64,000 nucleotides of DNA from Hyphomicrobiales bacterium (lineage in GTDB: Bacteria; Pseudomonadota; Alphaproteobacteria; Rhodospirillales; JACKKN01). Position 1 is the first letter of the stretch. The number at the start of each line of letters is the position of its first letter. The notes beneath the pieces were generated by a model. The model worked only from the letters and a program-made list of their open reading frames with translations, made no database searches and was not told where the DNA came from. Shown here in pieces: positions 23,195 to 30,265 of the stretch. The stretch lies in NCBI GenBank assembly GCA_024236415.1, contig JACKKN010000009.1:1-64000 (forward strand), given 5' to 3'. Made by a program: the position numbers and the translations under genes.

Positions 23195-24142
23195 TCAGGG
23201 CAGTTCGACGGCGTAGTCGGCCAGGGGCGGCACCTGCTTGACCATGCCCTGGTCCTTGAGGAAGGCGGCGAACCGCTCGTACCGGGCCCGGTCCAGGGCC
23301 GCCGGGCGCAGGGCGAAGCGGGGCAGGGTGTCGCGCCAGGCGCGGCGGTTCAGGTCGTCGTCCAGGTCCTTGTGGGCGGCCACGAACAGCCGCCACGACT
23401 CGTCGGGGTGGTTGACCAGGAACTGGGTGCCGCGCGCCAGGGCGTCGACGAAGCGGCGCAGGGCCGGGTCGCCGGCGCGGGCCCTGTTGGCGACCACGAT
23501 CAGCTCGTCGTAGGGCGGCACGCCCTGTTCCTCGGGATAGAAGGCGCGGCCCGGCTTGCCGACGATGTCCATCTGGTTCAGCTCGAAATTGCGGAAGGCG
23601 CCGATCACCGCGTCCACCTGGCCCGAGATGATGGACGGCGACAGCGAGAAGTTGACGTTGACCAGGGTCACGTCGTCCAGCGACAGGCCGTGGCGGCGCA
23701 GCATGGCGCCCAGCAGGGCGTCCTCGAACCCGCCCACCGAGAAGCCCACCTTGCGCCCCTTCAGGTCGGCGACGGTCTTCACCGGGCCGTCCTTCAGCAC
23801 CACCAGCGAGTTCAGCGGCGTGGCCACCAGGGTGGCGACCCGCACCAGGGGCAGGCCCTCGGCCACCTGGACGTGCAGCTGCGGCTGGTACGAGACCGCC
23901 AGGTCGGCCTTGCCGGCGGCCACCAGCTTGGGCGGGTCGTTGGGGTCGGCCGGGGCGACCAGTTCCACCTCCAGCCCGGCGTCGCCGAAGAAGCCCTTCT
24001 CCCTGGCCACGATCAGCGGCGCGTGGTCGGGGTTGACGAACCAGTCCAGCAGCACCGTCAGCTTGTCGGCGGCGCCGGCCGGGGCGGCCGTCAGGGTCAG
24101 CAGCGCCAGCGCCGCGAGAAGGCGCGCGAGGGGCGAATTCAT
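23195..24142 (-). CDS. thiY: ThiY/NMT1-like substrate-binding protein for a thiamine pyrimidine precursor
   Basis: A 315-residue periplasmic binding protein with a signal peptide (cleavage near APAGAA-DKL, residue 25). The opening KLTVLLDWFVNPDHAPLIVAREKGFFGDAGLEVELV is the NMT1/THI5-like signature; further blocks GKADLAVSYQPQL, GRKVGFSVGGFEDALL and FNFELNQMDIVG-type contacts follow. With the TPP riboswitch in front of the operon this points to uptake of a pyrimidine such as N-formyl-aminopyrimidine (FAMP) or HMP for thiamine synthesis. Last gene; starts 19 bases after the permease. Confidence 0.9.
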   Translation of the reverse strand: MNSPLARLLAALALLTLTAAPAGAADKLTVLLDWFVNPDHAPLIVAREKGFFGDAGLEVELVAPADPNDPPKLVAAGKADLAVSYQPQLHVQVAEGLPLVRVATLVATPLNSLVVLKDGPVKTVADLKGRKVGFSVGGFEDALLGAMLRRHGLSLDDVTLVNVNFSLSPSIISGQVDAVIGAFRNFELNQMDIVGKPGRAFYPEEQGVPPYDELIVVANRARAGDPALRRFVDALARGTQFLVNHPDESWRLFVAAHKDLDDDLNRRAWRDTLPRFALRPAALDRARYERFAAFLKDQGMVKQVPPLADYAVELP

Positions 24143-24161
24143 GGTCAGTCCTTTCGTTCCG

Positions 24162-24920
24162 TCAATCCAGGTCGGGGGAGGTTTCGCGCTGCCAGAACAC
24201 CAGCCGCCTGAGGCCGGCGTCCATGGCGAAATAGAGGGTCACGGCCATCACCGCCAGGGTGGCCAGGGCCGCGAACATGACGTCCACCTGCATGCGCGCG
24301 TTGGCGTGCAGCATCAGGTAGCCGAGGCCGGCGCTGGACCCCACCCATTCGCCGACCACGGCGCCGATGGGGGCCACGGCGGTGGCCACGCGCAGGCCCG
24401 AGGCCAGCGCCGGCAAGGCCGCCGGCACCCGCACCTGCCACAGGATGGTCCAGCGGCCGGCGTCCATGACCCGGGCGATGTCCAGCCATTCGGCGTCGGT
24501 GCGGCGCAGGCCGTCGTGGAAGGCCGCGGTGACCGGGAAGAAGATGATCAGCGTCGCCATGGCCACCTTGGACGCCATGCCGTAGCCCAGCCACAGCACC
24601 AGCAGCGGCGCCAGGGCGAACACCGGTATCGCCTGGCTGATCACCAGCACCGGCAGCAGCCAGCGCCGCGCCGGGCGGAAGAAGGCCAGGGCGATGGCCC
24701 CGGCGCCGCCCAGGGCCGCGCCCAGGACCAGGCCCATCAGGATTTCGGCCAGGGTCAGCCCGGCGTGGCCCAGGATGATCCCGGCCCGCGCCCACCAGGC
24801 CACGGCCACCCGCGCCGGGTCGGGCAGGATGTAGGGCGGCGCCCCGGTCAGCCAGACCAGCGCCTGCCACAACAGGACCAGCCCCAGGGCGATGGTCAGG
24901 ATGCGCGCCGGGCGGTTCAT
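24162..24920 (-). CDS. thiX: ABC transporter permease, ThiX-like
   Basis: A 252-residue BPD_transp_1 permease with about six helices. The coupling-helix motif is seen near residues 150-170 (DAEWLDIARVMDAGRWTILWQVRVPAALPALASGL) with the EAA-like A..MDAGRW..L pattern. The start ATG at 24920 overlaps the ATPase stop by 4 bases, so the two are translationally coupled. The N-terminal helix ILTIALGLVLLWQALVWL precedes a periplasmic loop. Cognate substrate as for the binding protein. Confidence 0.9.
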   Translation of the reverse strand: MNRPARILTIALGLVLLWQALVWLTGAPPYILPDPARVAVAWWARAGIILGHAGLTLAEILMGLVLGAALGGAGAIALAFFRPARRWLLPVLVISQAIPVFALAPLLVLWLGYGMASKVAMATLIIFFPVTAAFHDGLRRTDAEWLDIARVMDAGRWTILWQVRVPAALPALASGLRVATAVAPIGAVVGEWVGSSAGLGYLMLHANARMQVDVMFAALATLAVMAVTLYFAMDAGLRRLVFWQRETSPDLD

Positions 24921-25681
24921 GCCCCGGCCTCCGCCAGCTCGCGCAGGATCTGGCCCTGGGCCTCCAGCACCGCCGGGTCGTCGACCCGCCGCGGCGGCGC
25001 GCCGGCCGGGATCAGGGCCGGGTTCAGGCGCGCCGGCCGGCCGGCCATGACGTGGATGCGGTGGCCCAGGCGCAGGGCCTCGAGCGGGTCGTGGGTGACC
25101 AGCAGCACCGTGCGGCCGGCCAGCAGGCGCGCCGCCAGGTCCTGGACGCGGATCCGGGTGATGGCGTCCAGGGCCGAGAACGGCTCGTCCATGAACACCG
25201 CCGGGCGGTCCTCCATCAGGGTGCGCGCCAGGGCCGCGCGCTGGCGCATGCCGCCCGACAGGGTGGCCGGCAGGTCGCCGCCGTTGCCGTCCAGGCCCAC
25301 CGCCGCCAGCATGGCGTCGATGCGGGCCCGGGTCGCCGTGTCGTCGGCCGGCTGGCGCCGCAGGCGCCGGCCCAGGGCCACGTTTTGCCGCACCGTCAGC
25401 CAGGGGAACAGGCCGTCGCGCTGGGCCATGAAGGCGGCGCGGCCGGCCAGCGGCGCGCCGTCCGAGCAGGCAATGGCGTCGCCGGCGCCGTCGCCTGGCT
25501 CCAGCCCCAGGATGTGGCGCAGCAGGGTGCTCTTGCCGACCCCGCTGGGCCCCAGCAGGCAGGTCCACTGGCCGCCGGGCAGGCGCACGTCCAGGTCGTC
25601 GAACAGGGGCTGGCCGGCGAACACGACGCGGGCGGCGTGGACCTGGACGGAGAAGGCGGGTGTTGTCGAAGAGTCCGGCAT
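24917..25681 (-). CDS. thiZ: ABC transporter ATPase, ThiZ-like
   Basis: A 254-residue nucleotide-binding subunit of the taurine/nitrate/NMT1-type family. Walker A GPSGVGKST near residues 44-52, Q-loop FMAQRDGLFPWLTV near 85-98, signature LSGGMRQRAALARTL near 141-155, Walker B AVFMDEPFSALD near 160-171 and H-loop VTHDPLEAL. First gene of thiZ-thiX-thiY. Its AGGGA Shine-Dalgarno candidate at 25696-25700 is inside the last strand of the TPP aptamer, so translation should fall when TPP is bound. Confidence 0.92.
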   Translation of the reverse strand: MPDSSTTPAFSVQVHAARVVFAGQPLFDDLDVRLPGGQWTCLLGPSGVGKSTLLRHILGLEPGDGAGDAIACSDGAPLAGRAAFMAQRDGLFPWLTVRQNVALGRRLRRQPADDTATRARIDAMLAAVGLDGNGGDLPATLSGGMRQRAALARTLMEDRPAVFMDEPFSALDAITRIRVQDLAARLLAGRTVLLVTHDPLEALRLGHRIHVMAGRPARLNPALIPAGAPPRRVDDPAVLEAQGQILRELAEAGA

Positions 25682-25694
25682 GCGGTTCCACTAG

Positions 25695-25787
25695 TCCCTA
25701 CGCCGGCACGAACCGGATCAGGTTCAAGGGGTCGTCTCTTCTGCGCAGGAGACCTCTCAGCCGGCGTGACCGGCTCCCCCCAGTGAG
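25695..25787 (-). ncRNA. TPP (THI-element) riboswitch
   Basis: On the minus strand the conserved THI-box blocks appear in order: GGGGGGAGCC, GGCTGAGAGG, GACCCCTTGAACCTGATC and CCGGTTCGTGCCGGCGTAGGG. P1 pairs the CACTGGGG-side with the final TAGGG. It lies 14 bases upstream of the thiZ start, so control of translation by covering the Shine-Dalgarno is the likely mode; no separate terminator hairpin with T-run is visible between aptamer and gene. Confidence 0.97.
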
Positions 25788-25871
25788 GATGCAAGATATT
25801 TAGTGGCCCGGCGCGCCCTTGGCAAGGACGGAGATTTGCCTTGCGCGGCGCGGTGCGCTAAGCAAGGCGCC

Positions 25872-26348
25872 ATGAAACGCCTGCGTCTCCTGTTCCCGGC
25901 CCTTGCCGCCGTGCTGCTGTTCGTGGTCGCCGCCGACGCCGCGGCGCCCGGCTTCGAGACCTCGGATCTGCGCATCCGCACGCCGTCGGGCATCTTCGGC
26001 TTCACGGTGGAGATGGCGGTGTCGCCCGAGCAGCGCGAATACGGCCTGCAGAACCGGCCGTCCCTGGCGCCGGACCGGGGCATGCTGTTCGACTTCCGCA
26101 CCCCGGTCCACGTGGTCATGTGGATGAAGAACACCCTGATCCCCCTGGACATGGTGTTCATCACCGGCACCGGCCGGGTGCACCGGGTGGAGGAGGGGAC
26201 CCAGCCCGGCTCGCTGACCTACATCCGCTCCGGCGCCCGGGTGCGGGCGGTGCTGGAGCTGGCCGCCGGCACCGCGCGGCGCATCGGCCTGCGCACCGGC
26301 GACCGGGTGCTGCACCCCATCTTCAGCAACGGGCACCACAAGGAATAG
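25872..26348 (+). CDS. DUF192 periplasmic protein
   Basis: A 158-residue exported protein: signal peptide to about AAD-AAAPG (residue 21), then the DUF192 domain with VEMAVSPEQREYGLQNRPSLAPDRGMLFDF, HVVMWMKNTLIPLDMVFITGTGRV and ELAAGTARRIGLRTGDRVLHPIF. These are the family's conserved blocks; function is unknown. Start ATG at 25872 fits the signal peptide; an upstream in-frame ATG at 25803 would add 23 unlikely residues. Divergent from the thi riboswitch operon. Confidence 0.88.
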   Translation: MKRLRLLFPALAAVLLFVVAADAAAPGFETSDLRIRTPSGIFGFTVEMAVSPEQREYGLQNRPSLAPDRGMLFDFRTPVHVVMWMKNTLIPLDMVFITGTGRVHRVEEGTQPGSLTYIRSGARVRAVLELAAGTARRIGLRTGDRVLHPIFSNGHHKE

Positions 26349-26374
26349 GCGCCGCGCGGGCGCCGGATTTCAGA

Positions 26375-26461
26375 GATGGCGGCCGAGGGCCGCCGGCGGG
26401 CTCAAAGATGGCGGCCGAGGGCCGCCCGCGGGCTCAAAGATGGCGGCCGAGGGCCGCCGGG
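26375..26461. repeat. 32-bp tandem repeat, about 2.7 copies, derived from a gene 3' end
   Basis: Units start at 26375, 26407 and 26439 (AGATGGCGGCCGAGGGCCGC and following bases). The third copy contains the last codons (ALGRHL) and, just outside, the TGA stop of the minus-strand gene at 26434-26745, so the extra copies downstream look like duplications of that gene's end. Each unit is also a GC-rich hairpin (GGCGGCC GAG GGCCGCC), possibly terminating transcription from both sides. Confidence 0.85.
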
Positions 26462-26745
26462 TCGGCGCCGTCCAGGCTCTGCCAGCCGTTGCCGGCGGCC
26501 ACCAGGCAGCTACGCCCGTCGGGCCAGGTGACGATGATCGACCAGGTGCCGCCGGTGGGGCTGGCCAGCACCTCGACCACCCCGCCCGAGCCGGTCACGC
26601 CCAGGCCCAGGGGCAGTTCCTCGTAGACCCGCGACAGGCCGTCCACCACCTGGGACCGCTGCCCGCAGGCGGGCAGGTCGGCGCCGCCGGCGGCGGGGCC
26701 GGCGGCGAGGATCACGGCGGCGGCGAGGGCGAGGGTCTTGACCAT
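26434..26745 (-). CDS. Small secreted protein, unknown family
   Basis: A 103-residue protein with a signal peptide (ALAAAVILAAGPAAGG, cleavage near residue 20). The mature part is about 80 residues with two Cys (PACGQRSQ, RSCLVAAG) and a patterned core: VDGLSRVYEELPLGLGVTGSGGVVEVLASPTGGTW, SIIVTWPDGRSC, AAGNGWQSL. I have an impression of a recurrent unannotated family in Rhodospirillales, but cannot name it. It stands alone between DUF192 and the GGDEF gene; its last codons sit in the 32-bp repeat. Confidence 0.7.
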   Translation of the reverse strand: MVKTLALAAAVILAAGPAAGGADLPACGQRSQVVDGLSRVYEELPLGLGVTGSGGVVEVLASPTGGTWSIIVTWPDGRSCLVAAGNGWQSLDGADPAALGRHL

Positions 26746-26805
26746 GGGGCGGCAGGCTACCCCAAGGACCTTTATAAATCGTTAGATGGCGGGCGGGCCG
26801 AAAGA

Positions 26806-28131
26806 TCAGCGTGGCGGCTGGTCCGTGCCGGCGGCCGCGGGCGCGTCGTCGCCGGCGTCCTTGCGCGGCCCGCCGGCGGCGGTGGCGAACTTGTTCAGGT
26901 CCTCGCCCGACGGTGCCTCCTCGGCCACCATCTGCCCCTGCTTGGGGTTCAGGATGCCGCTCAGGTTGGTGCCGATGGAGATGCTGATCATGATCAGCCC
27001 GGCGATGAAGGCGATCTTGGCGGCCAGGGGCCAGGCCTGGCGCTGGGCCGCGGCGGCGATCCGCTGCGCCGGCGGGATGCGCAGCGGCGCCTCGTCCGCG
27101 GACGGCGCCTCGCGGGTCGGCTCCACGTGGCGGCCGCGCAGGATGATGGGGTCCTGCGGCGTGGCGCGGGTGGCGTTCTCCTCGGCGTGGCTGCCGTCGT
27201 GGATGTCCGGCGAGTAGACGCGGAAGTCGTTCCGCCCGCGGCGCTTGGACTGGTACATGGCCAGGTCGGCGTTGTGCACCAGGGTCTTGGATTCGTCGCC
27301 GTGCTGCGGGTACATGGCGATGCCGATGCTGACCCCGACGTAGACCTCGTTGTCCTTCAGGAACATGGGGTCCTGCATCTTGACCAGGATCTTGCGCGCC
27401 ACCGCCTCGGCCGCCACCTCCTGGTCGACGTCGGTCAGCACGATGGCGAACTCGTCGCCGCCGATGCGGGCCACGGTGTCGGACTCGCGGATCGAGTCCT
27501 TCAGCCGCTGCGACGCCTCCTTCAGCAGCTTGTCGCCGGCGGCGTGGCCCAGGTTGTCGTTGATCCACTTGAAGTGGTCCAGGTCCAGGTACAGCAGGGC
27601 GACCCCCGATTCCTGGCGCTTGGCCCGGCGCAGGGCGTGCGACAGGCGGTCGAAGAACAGGCGCCGGTTGGGCAGGTCGGTCAGCGGGTCGAAGTTGGCC
27701 AGGCGCCAGTTCGAGGACTCGGCCTCCTCCTTCTGGCGCGAGATCTCCATGCTGCGCATCTCGCGCCGCACCGCCGCCGGCAGGTTCTCCAGGTCCTCGT
27801 ACAGCACGAAGTCGTTGGCGCCCATCTTCATCAGGGTCACGGCCCGGGTCATGGCCATGGTCTCGGACACGATGATGAAGGGGATCTGCTGGCCGCTGGC
27901 GACCACCACCAGCAGCACCTGCGAGGCGTCGATGTTGACCAGGTTGTCGTTGGACAGGACCACGTCCCAGGTCTCGGCGAACAGGGCGGCGCGCAGGTCG
28001 TCGCGGTTGTCGACCCGGGTGCTGCGGGCGTCGATGGCGCCGGCCTCCAGGGCCTCGATCAGGCTCGCCGCGCGCTCGGGCGAATCCTCGACGACCAGGA
28101 CCTTCAGTTCCTGCGGCATTTCCTCAGACAT
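26806..28131 (-). CDS. Diguanylate cyclase with degenerate receiver and C-terminal membrane helix
   Basis: A 441-residue protein. Residues 9-125 fold like a response-regulator receiver (VVEDSPE, DVVLSNDNL, VSETMAMTRAV, ANDFVLYEDL), but the phosphoacceptor Asp is Asn61 and the conserved Lys is Tyr111, so it cannot be phosphorylated normally. Residues 145-310 are a GGDEF domain with intact GGDEF (224-228) and inhibitory I-site RESD (215-218), so c-di-GMP synthesis and feedback control are expected. A linker follows, then one membrane helix (368-392) and a short Ala/Pro-rich end. Start ATG at 28131 is preferred over one 25 codons upstream. Confidence 0.88.
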   Translation of the reverse strand: MSEEMPQELKVLVVEDSPERAASLIEALEAGAIDARSTRVDNRDDLRAALFAETWDVVLSNDNLVNIDASQVLLVVVASGQQIPFIIVSETMAMTRAVTLMKMGANDFVLYEDLENLPAAVRREMRSMEISRQKEEAESSNWRLANFDPLTDLPNRRLFFDRLSHALRRAKRQESGVALLYLDLDHFKWINDNLGHAAGDKLLKEASQRLKDSIRESDTVARIGGDEFAIVLTDVDQEVAAEAVARKILVKMQDPMFLKDNEVYVGVSIGIAMYPQHGDESKTLVHNADLAMYQSKRRGRNDFRVYSPDIHDGSHAEENATRATPQDPIILRGRHVEPTREAPSADEAPLRIPPAQRIAAAAQRQAWPLAAKIAFIAGLIMISISIGTNLSGILNPKQGQMVAEEAPSGEDLNKFATAAGGPRKDAGDDAPAAAGTDQPPR

Positions 28132-28483
28132 GGCCGATCCCGCTCCACGGGCAGGACAGTGCCGCGGCGCGCCGGGCGCCGGGGCCGTCCACGGATGTTG
28201 CTCCACGCTCTATTTTAACCAATTCCGATCGTACAAATTCTCGCCGTGTTTCCATAAATGAATCGTTAACGGCCGCCGGGCCGCGGCCGCGCCGCAACCG
28301 GCCGACCGGCAAAGCATGGTCCGCCAATGTGGCGAGATCGGGGCGACGCCGCCCGCGGGGCCCGTCCCTGAATTTCACAAGCAAGATTTGTGCCTGGCAA
28401 CGTCGGTATTGTTATTTCAATATGTTGCGAGGCCATTCGAATGTTGTTTTGCAATTGAAATGTAAGAATTCCCGACAAGTTTC
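28132..28483. other. 352-bp gap upstream of the GGDEF gene
   Basis: No gene supported. The part 28370-28480 is strikingly AT-richer than its surroundings (TTGTTATTTCAATATGTTG and similar) and probably holds the promoter for the minus-strand GGDEF gene. A 70-codon minus frame here is low complexity and rejected. Confidence 0.4.
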
Positions 28484-30016
28484 CTAGATCACCGCGCCGA
28501 TCTGCCAGGGCAGGAATTCCAGGTCGCCCAGGCCGTGGCGCTCGCTGCGGCTGGGCGTGCCCGAGGCCAGGTCCAGGACGCGGTCGAAGATCTCGGCTCC
28601 CATGGCGGCGACGGTGGCCTCGCCGTCCAGGATTCGCCCGCAGTTGACGTCCATGTCGTCGGTCATGCGGTCATACATGGGTGTGTTGGTGGCCAGTTTC
28701 AATGACGGCGCCGGCTTGCAGCCGTAGACCGAGCCGCGGCCGGTGGTGAAGCACACGGCGGTGGCGCCGCTGGCCACCTGGCCGGTGATCGAGCAGGGGT
28801 CGTAGCCGGGCGAGTCCATGAACACCAGGCCGCGGGCGTCCACCGGCTCGCCATAGCGGTAGACCCCGTTCAGGTTGGTGGTGCCGCCCTTGGCGGCGGC
28901 GCCCAGCGACTTTTCCAGGATGGTGGTCAGGCCGCCGGCCTTGTTGCCGGGCGAGGGGTTGTTGTTCAACTCGGCGCCGTTGCGGGCGGTGTAGTCCTCC
29001 CACCAGGCGATGCGCGCCAGCAGCTTCTCGGCCACCCCGGGGCTGGCGGCGCGGCGGGTCAGCAGGTGCTCGGCGCCGTAGATCTCGGGCGTCTCCGACA
29101 GGATCGCCGTGCCGCCGTGGCGCACCAGCAGGTTCACGGCCTCGCCCAGGGCCGGGTTGGCGGTGATGCCCGAATAGGCGTCCGAGCCGCCGCACTGCAG
29201 GGCCAGCACCAGGTCGGCGGCGGAACAGGTCTGGCGCCGCGCCGCCGCCGCCGCCGGCAGCATCTCGCGCACCAGGGCCACGCCCCGGTCCACCGTGGCG
29301 CGGGTGCCGCCGGCGTCCTGGATGACCAGGGTGCGGAACCGCTCGCTCTCCGCCAGGCCATAGGCGTCGGTCAGGAAGCGGATCTGCGCCCCCTCGCAGC
29401 CCAGCCCCACCAGCACCACCCCGGCCAGGTTGGGGTGGCGGGCGTAGCCCCACAGCACGCGCTGGAAGTTGTCCCAGCCGTCGCCGGACCCGGCCATGCC
29501 GCAGCCGGTGTGGTGGGGGAAGGCAACCACCCCGTCGACGCCGGGGAAGTCGTCGGCCACCTGGCGCGCCACCGCCTCGGCGATGAAGCGCGCCACGCTG
29601 GCCGAGCAGTTGACGCTGGTCAGCACGCCGATGTAGTTGCGCGTGCCGACCCGGCCGTCGCCGCGGCGGTAGCCCTGGAAGGTGGCGCGCTCGCCCTCGG
29701 CCACGAAGTCGGTGTCGCGGGCGGCGCTGCCCACGGCCGGGTCGCGGTCGAAGGCGCGCACCGCCACGTTGTGGGTGTGCACGTGGGCGCCGGGGGCAAT
29801 GTCGGCGGCGGCGAAGCCGATCACCTGGCCGTACTTGCGCACGGCCTCGCCCGCGGCAATGGCGCGGGTCGCCAGCTTGTGCCCGGCGGGGATGGGCTCG
29901 GCGGCGGCCACCCCCTCGCCGGCGACGGTGCGGCCGGCGGCGATGGCGTCGCGCGCGGTCACCACGTTGTCCTCGGCGGCCAGGCGGATGGCCGCGGCGT
30001 CGCCGCTGGCGGTCAT
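28484..30016 (-). CDS. UxaA-family sugar-acid dehydratase (altronate/galactarate type)
   Basis: A 510-residue enzyme of the UxaA/GarD family, Fe-dependent dehydratases of altronate, galactarate and related acids. The N-terminal SAF domain (residues 10-95: DNVVTARDAIAAGRTV, IPAGHKLATRAIAAGEAVRKYGQVIG, HVHTHNV) binds the substrate end; the C-terminal catalytic domain shows GYRRGDGRVGTRNYIGVLTSVNCSASV, HHTGCGM, LGCEGAQI, LQCGGSDAYSGITANPALG and FTTGRGSVYGCKPAPSLKLATN. The conserved Cys/His set is complete. It is alone, with no neighbouring uronate genes; the substrate cannot be told. Confidence 0.9.
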   Translation of the reverse strand: MTASGDAAAIRLAAEDNVVTARDAIAAGRTVAGEGVAAAEPIPAGHKLATRAIAAGEAVRKYGQVIGFAAADIAPGAHVHTHNVAVRAFDRDPAVGSAARDTDFVAEGERATFQGYRRGDGRVGTRNYIGVLTSVNCSASVARFIAEAVARQVADDFPGVDGVVAFPHHTGCGMAGSGDGWDNFQRVLWGYARHPNLAGVVLVGLGCEGAQIRFLTDAYGLAESERFRTLVIQDAGGTRATVDRGVALVREMLPAAAAARRQTCSAADLVLALQCGGSDAYSGITANPALGEAVNLLVRHGGTAILSETPEIYGAEHLLTRRAASPGVAEKLLARIAWWEDYTARNGAELNNNPSPGNKAGGLTTILEKSLGAAAKGGTTNLNGVYRYGEPVDARGLVFMDSPGYDPCSITGQVASGATAVCFTTGRGSVYGCKPAPSLKLATNTPMYDRMTDDMDVNCGRILDGEATVAAMGAEIFDRVLDLASGTPSRSERHGLGDLEFLPWQIGAVI

Positions 30017-30265
30017 GGCGGTTTCCTCCCCGTGGATGCACTGCCGTTGCGCCCAAGTCTCCGCCCTGGGCGGCCGCCGCGCAACGGGAAATGCGGCGCC
30101 CGGCGGCGGCCGCGCCGGGCCGGGCGGCTAGACGTTTACGGTTTGCAAACGGGTCCTGCCACATCCTCCGATTGCGGTGGCGGGCCGCCCGCCATTTCAA
30201 ATTGGGTGTGACGCAGGCCGCCGAAACGATTAGAATTGTTCGAAACAACAACAAATGAGGCTTTC

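Noticed and set aside
26375..26461. Repeat unit as a CRISPR array
   Set aside because: The 32-base units are directly adjacent without variable spacers and match a gene end.
28266..28478. Minus-strand 70-codon frame upstream of the GGDEF gene
   Set aside because: The start is AT-rich promoter sequence and the end is Arg/Pro/Gly low complexity, with no ribosome site.
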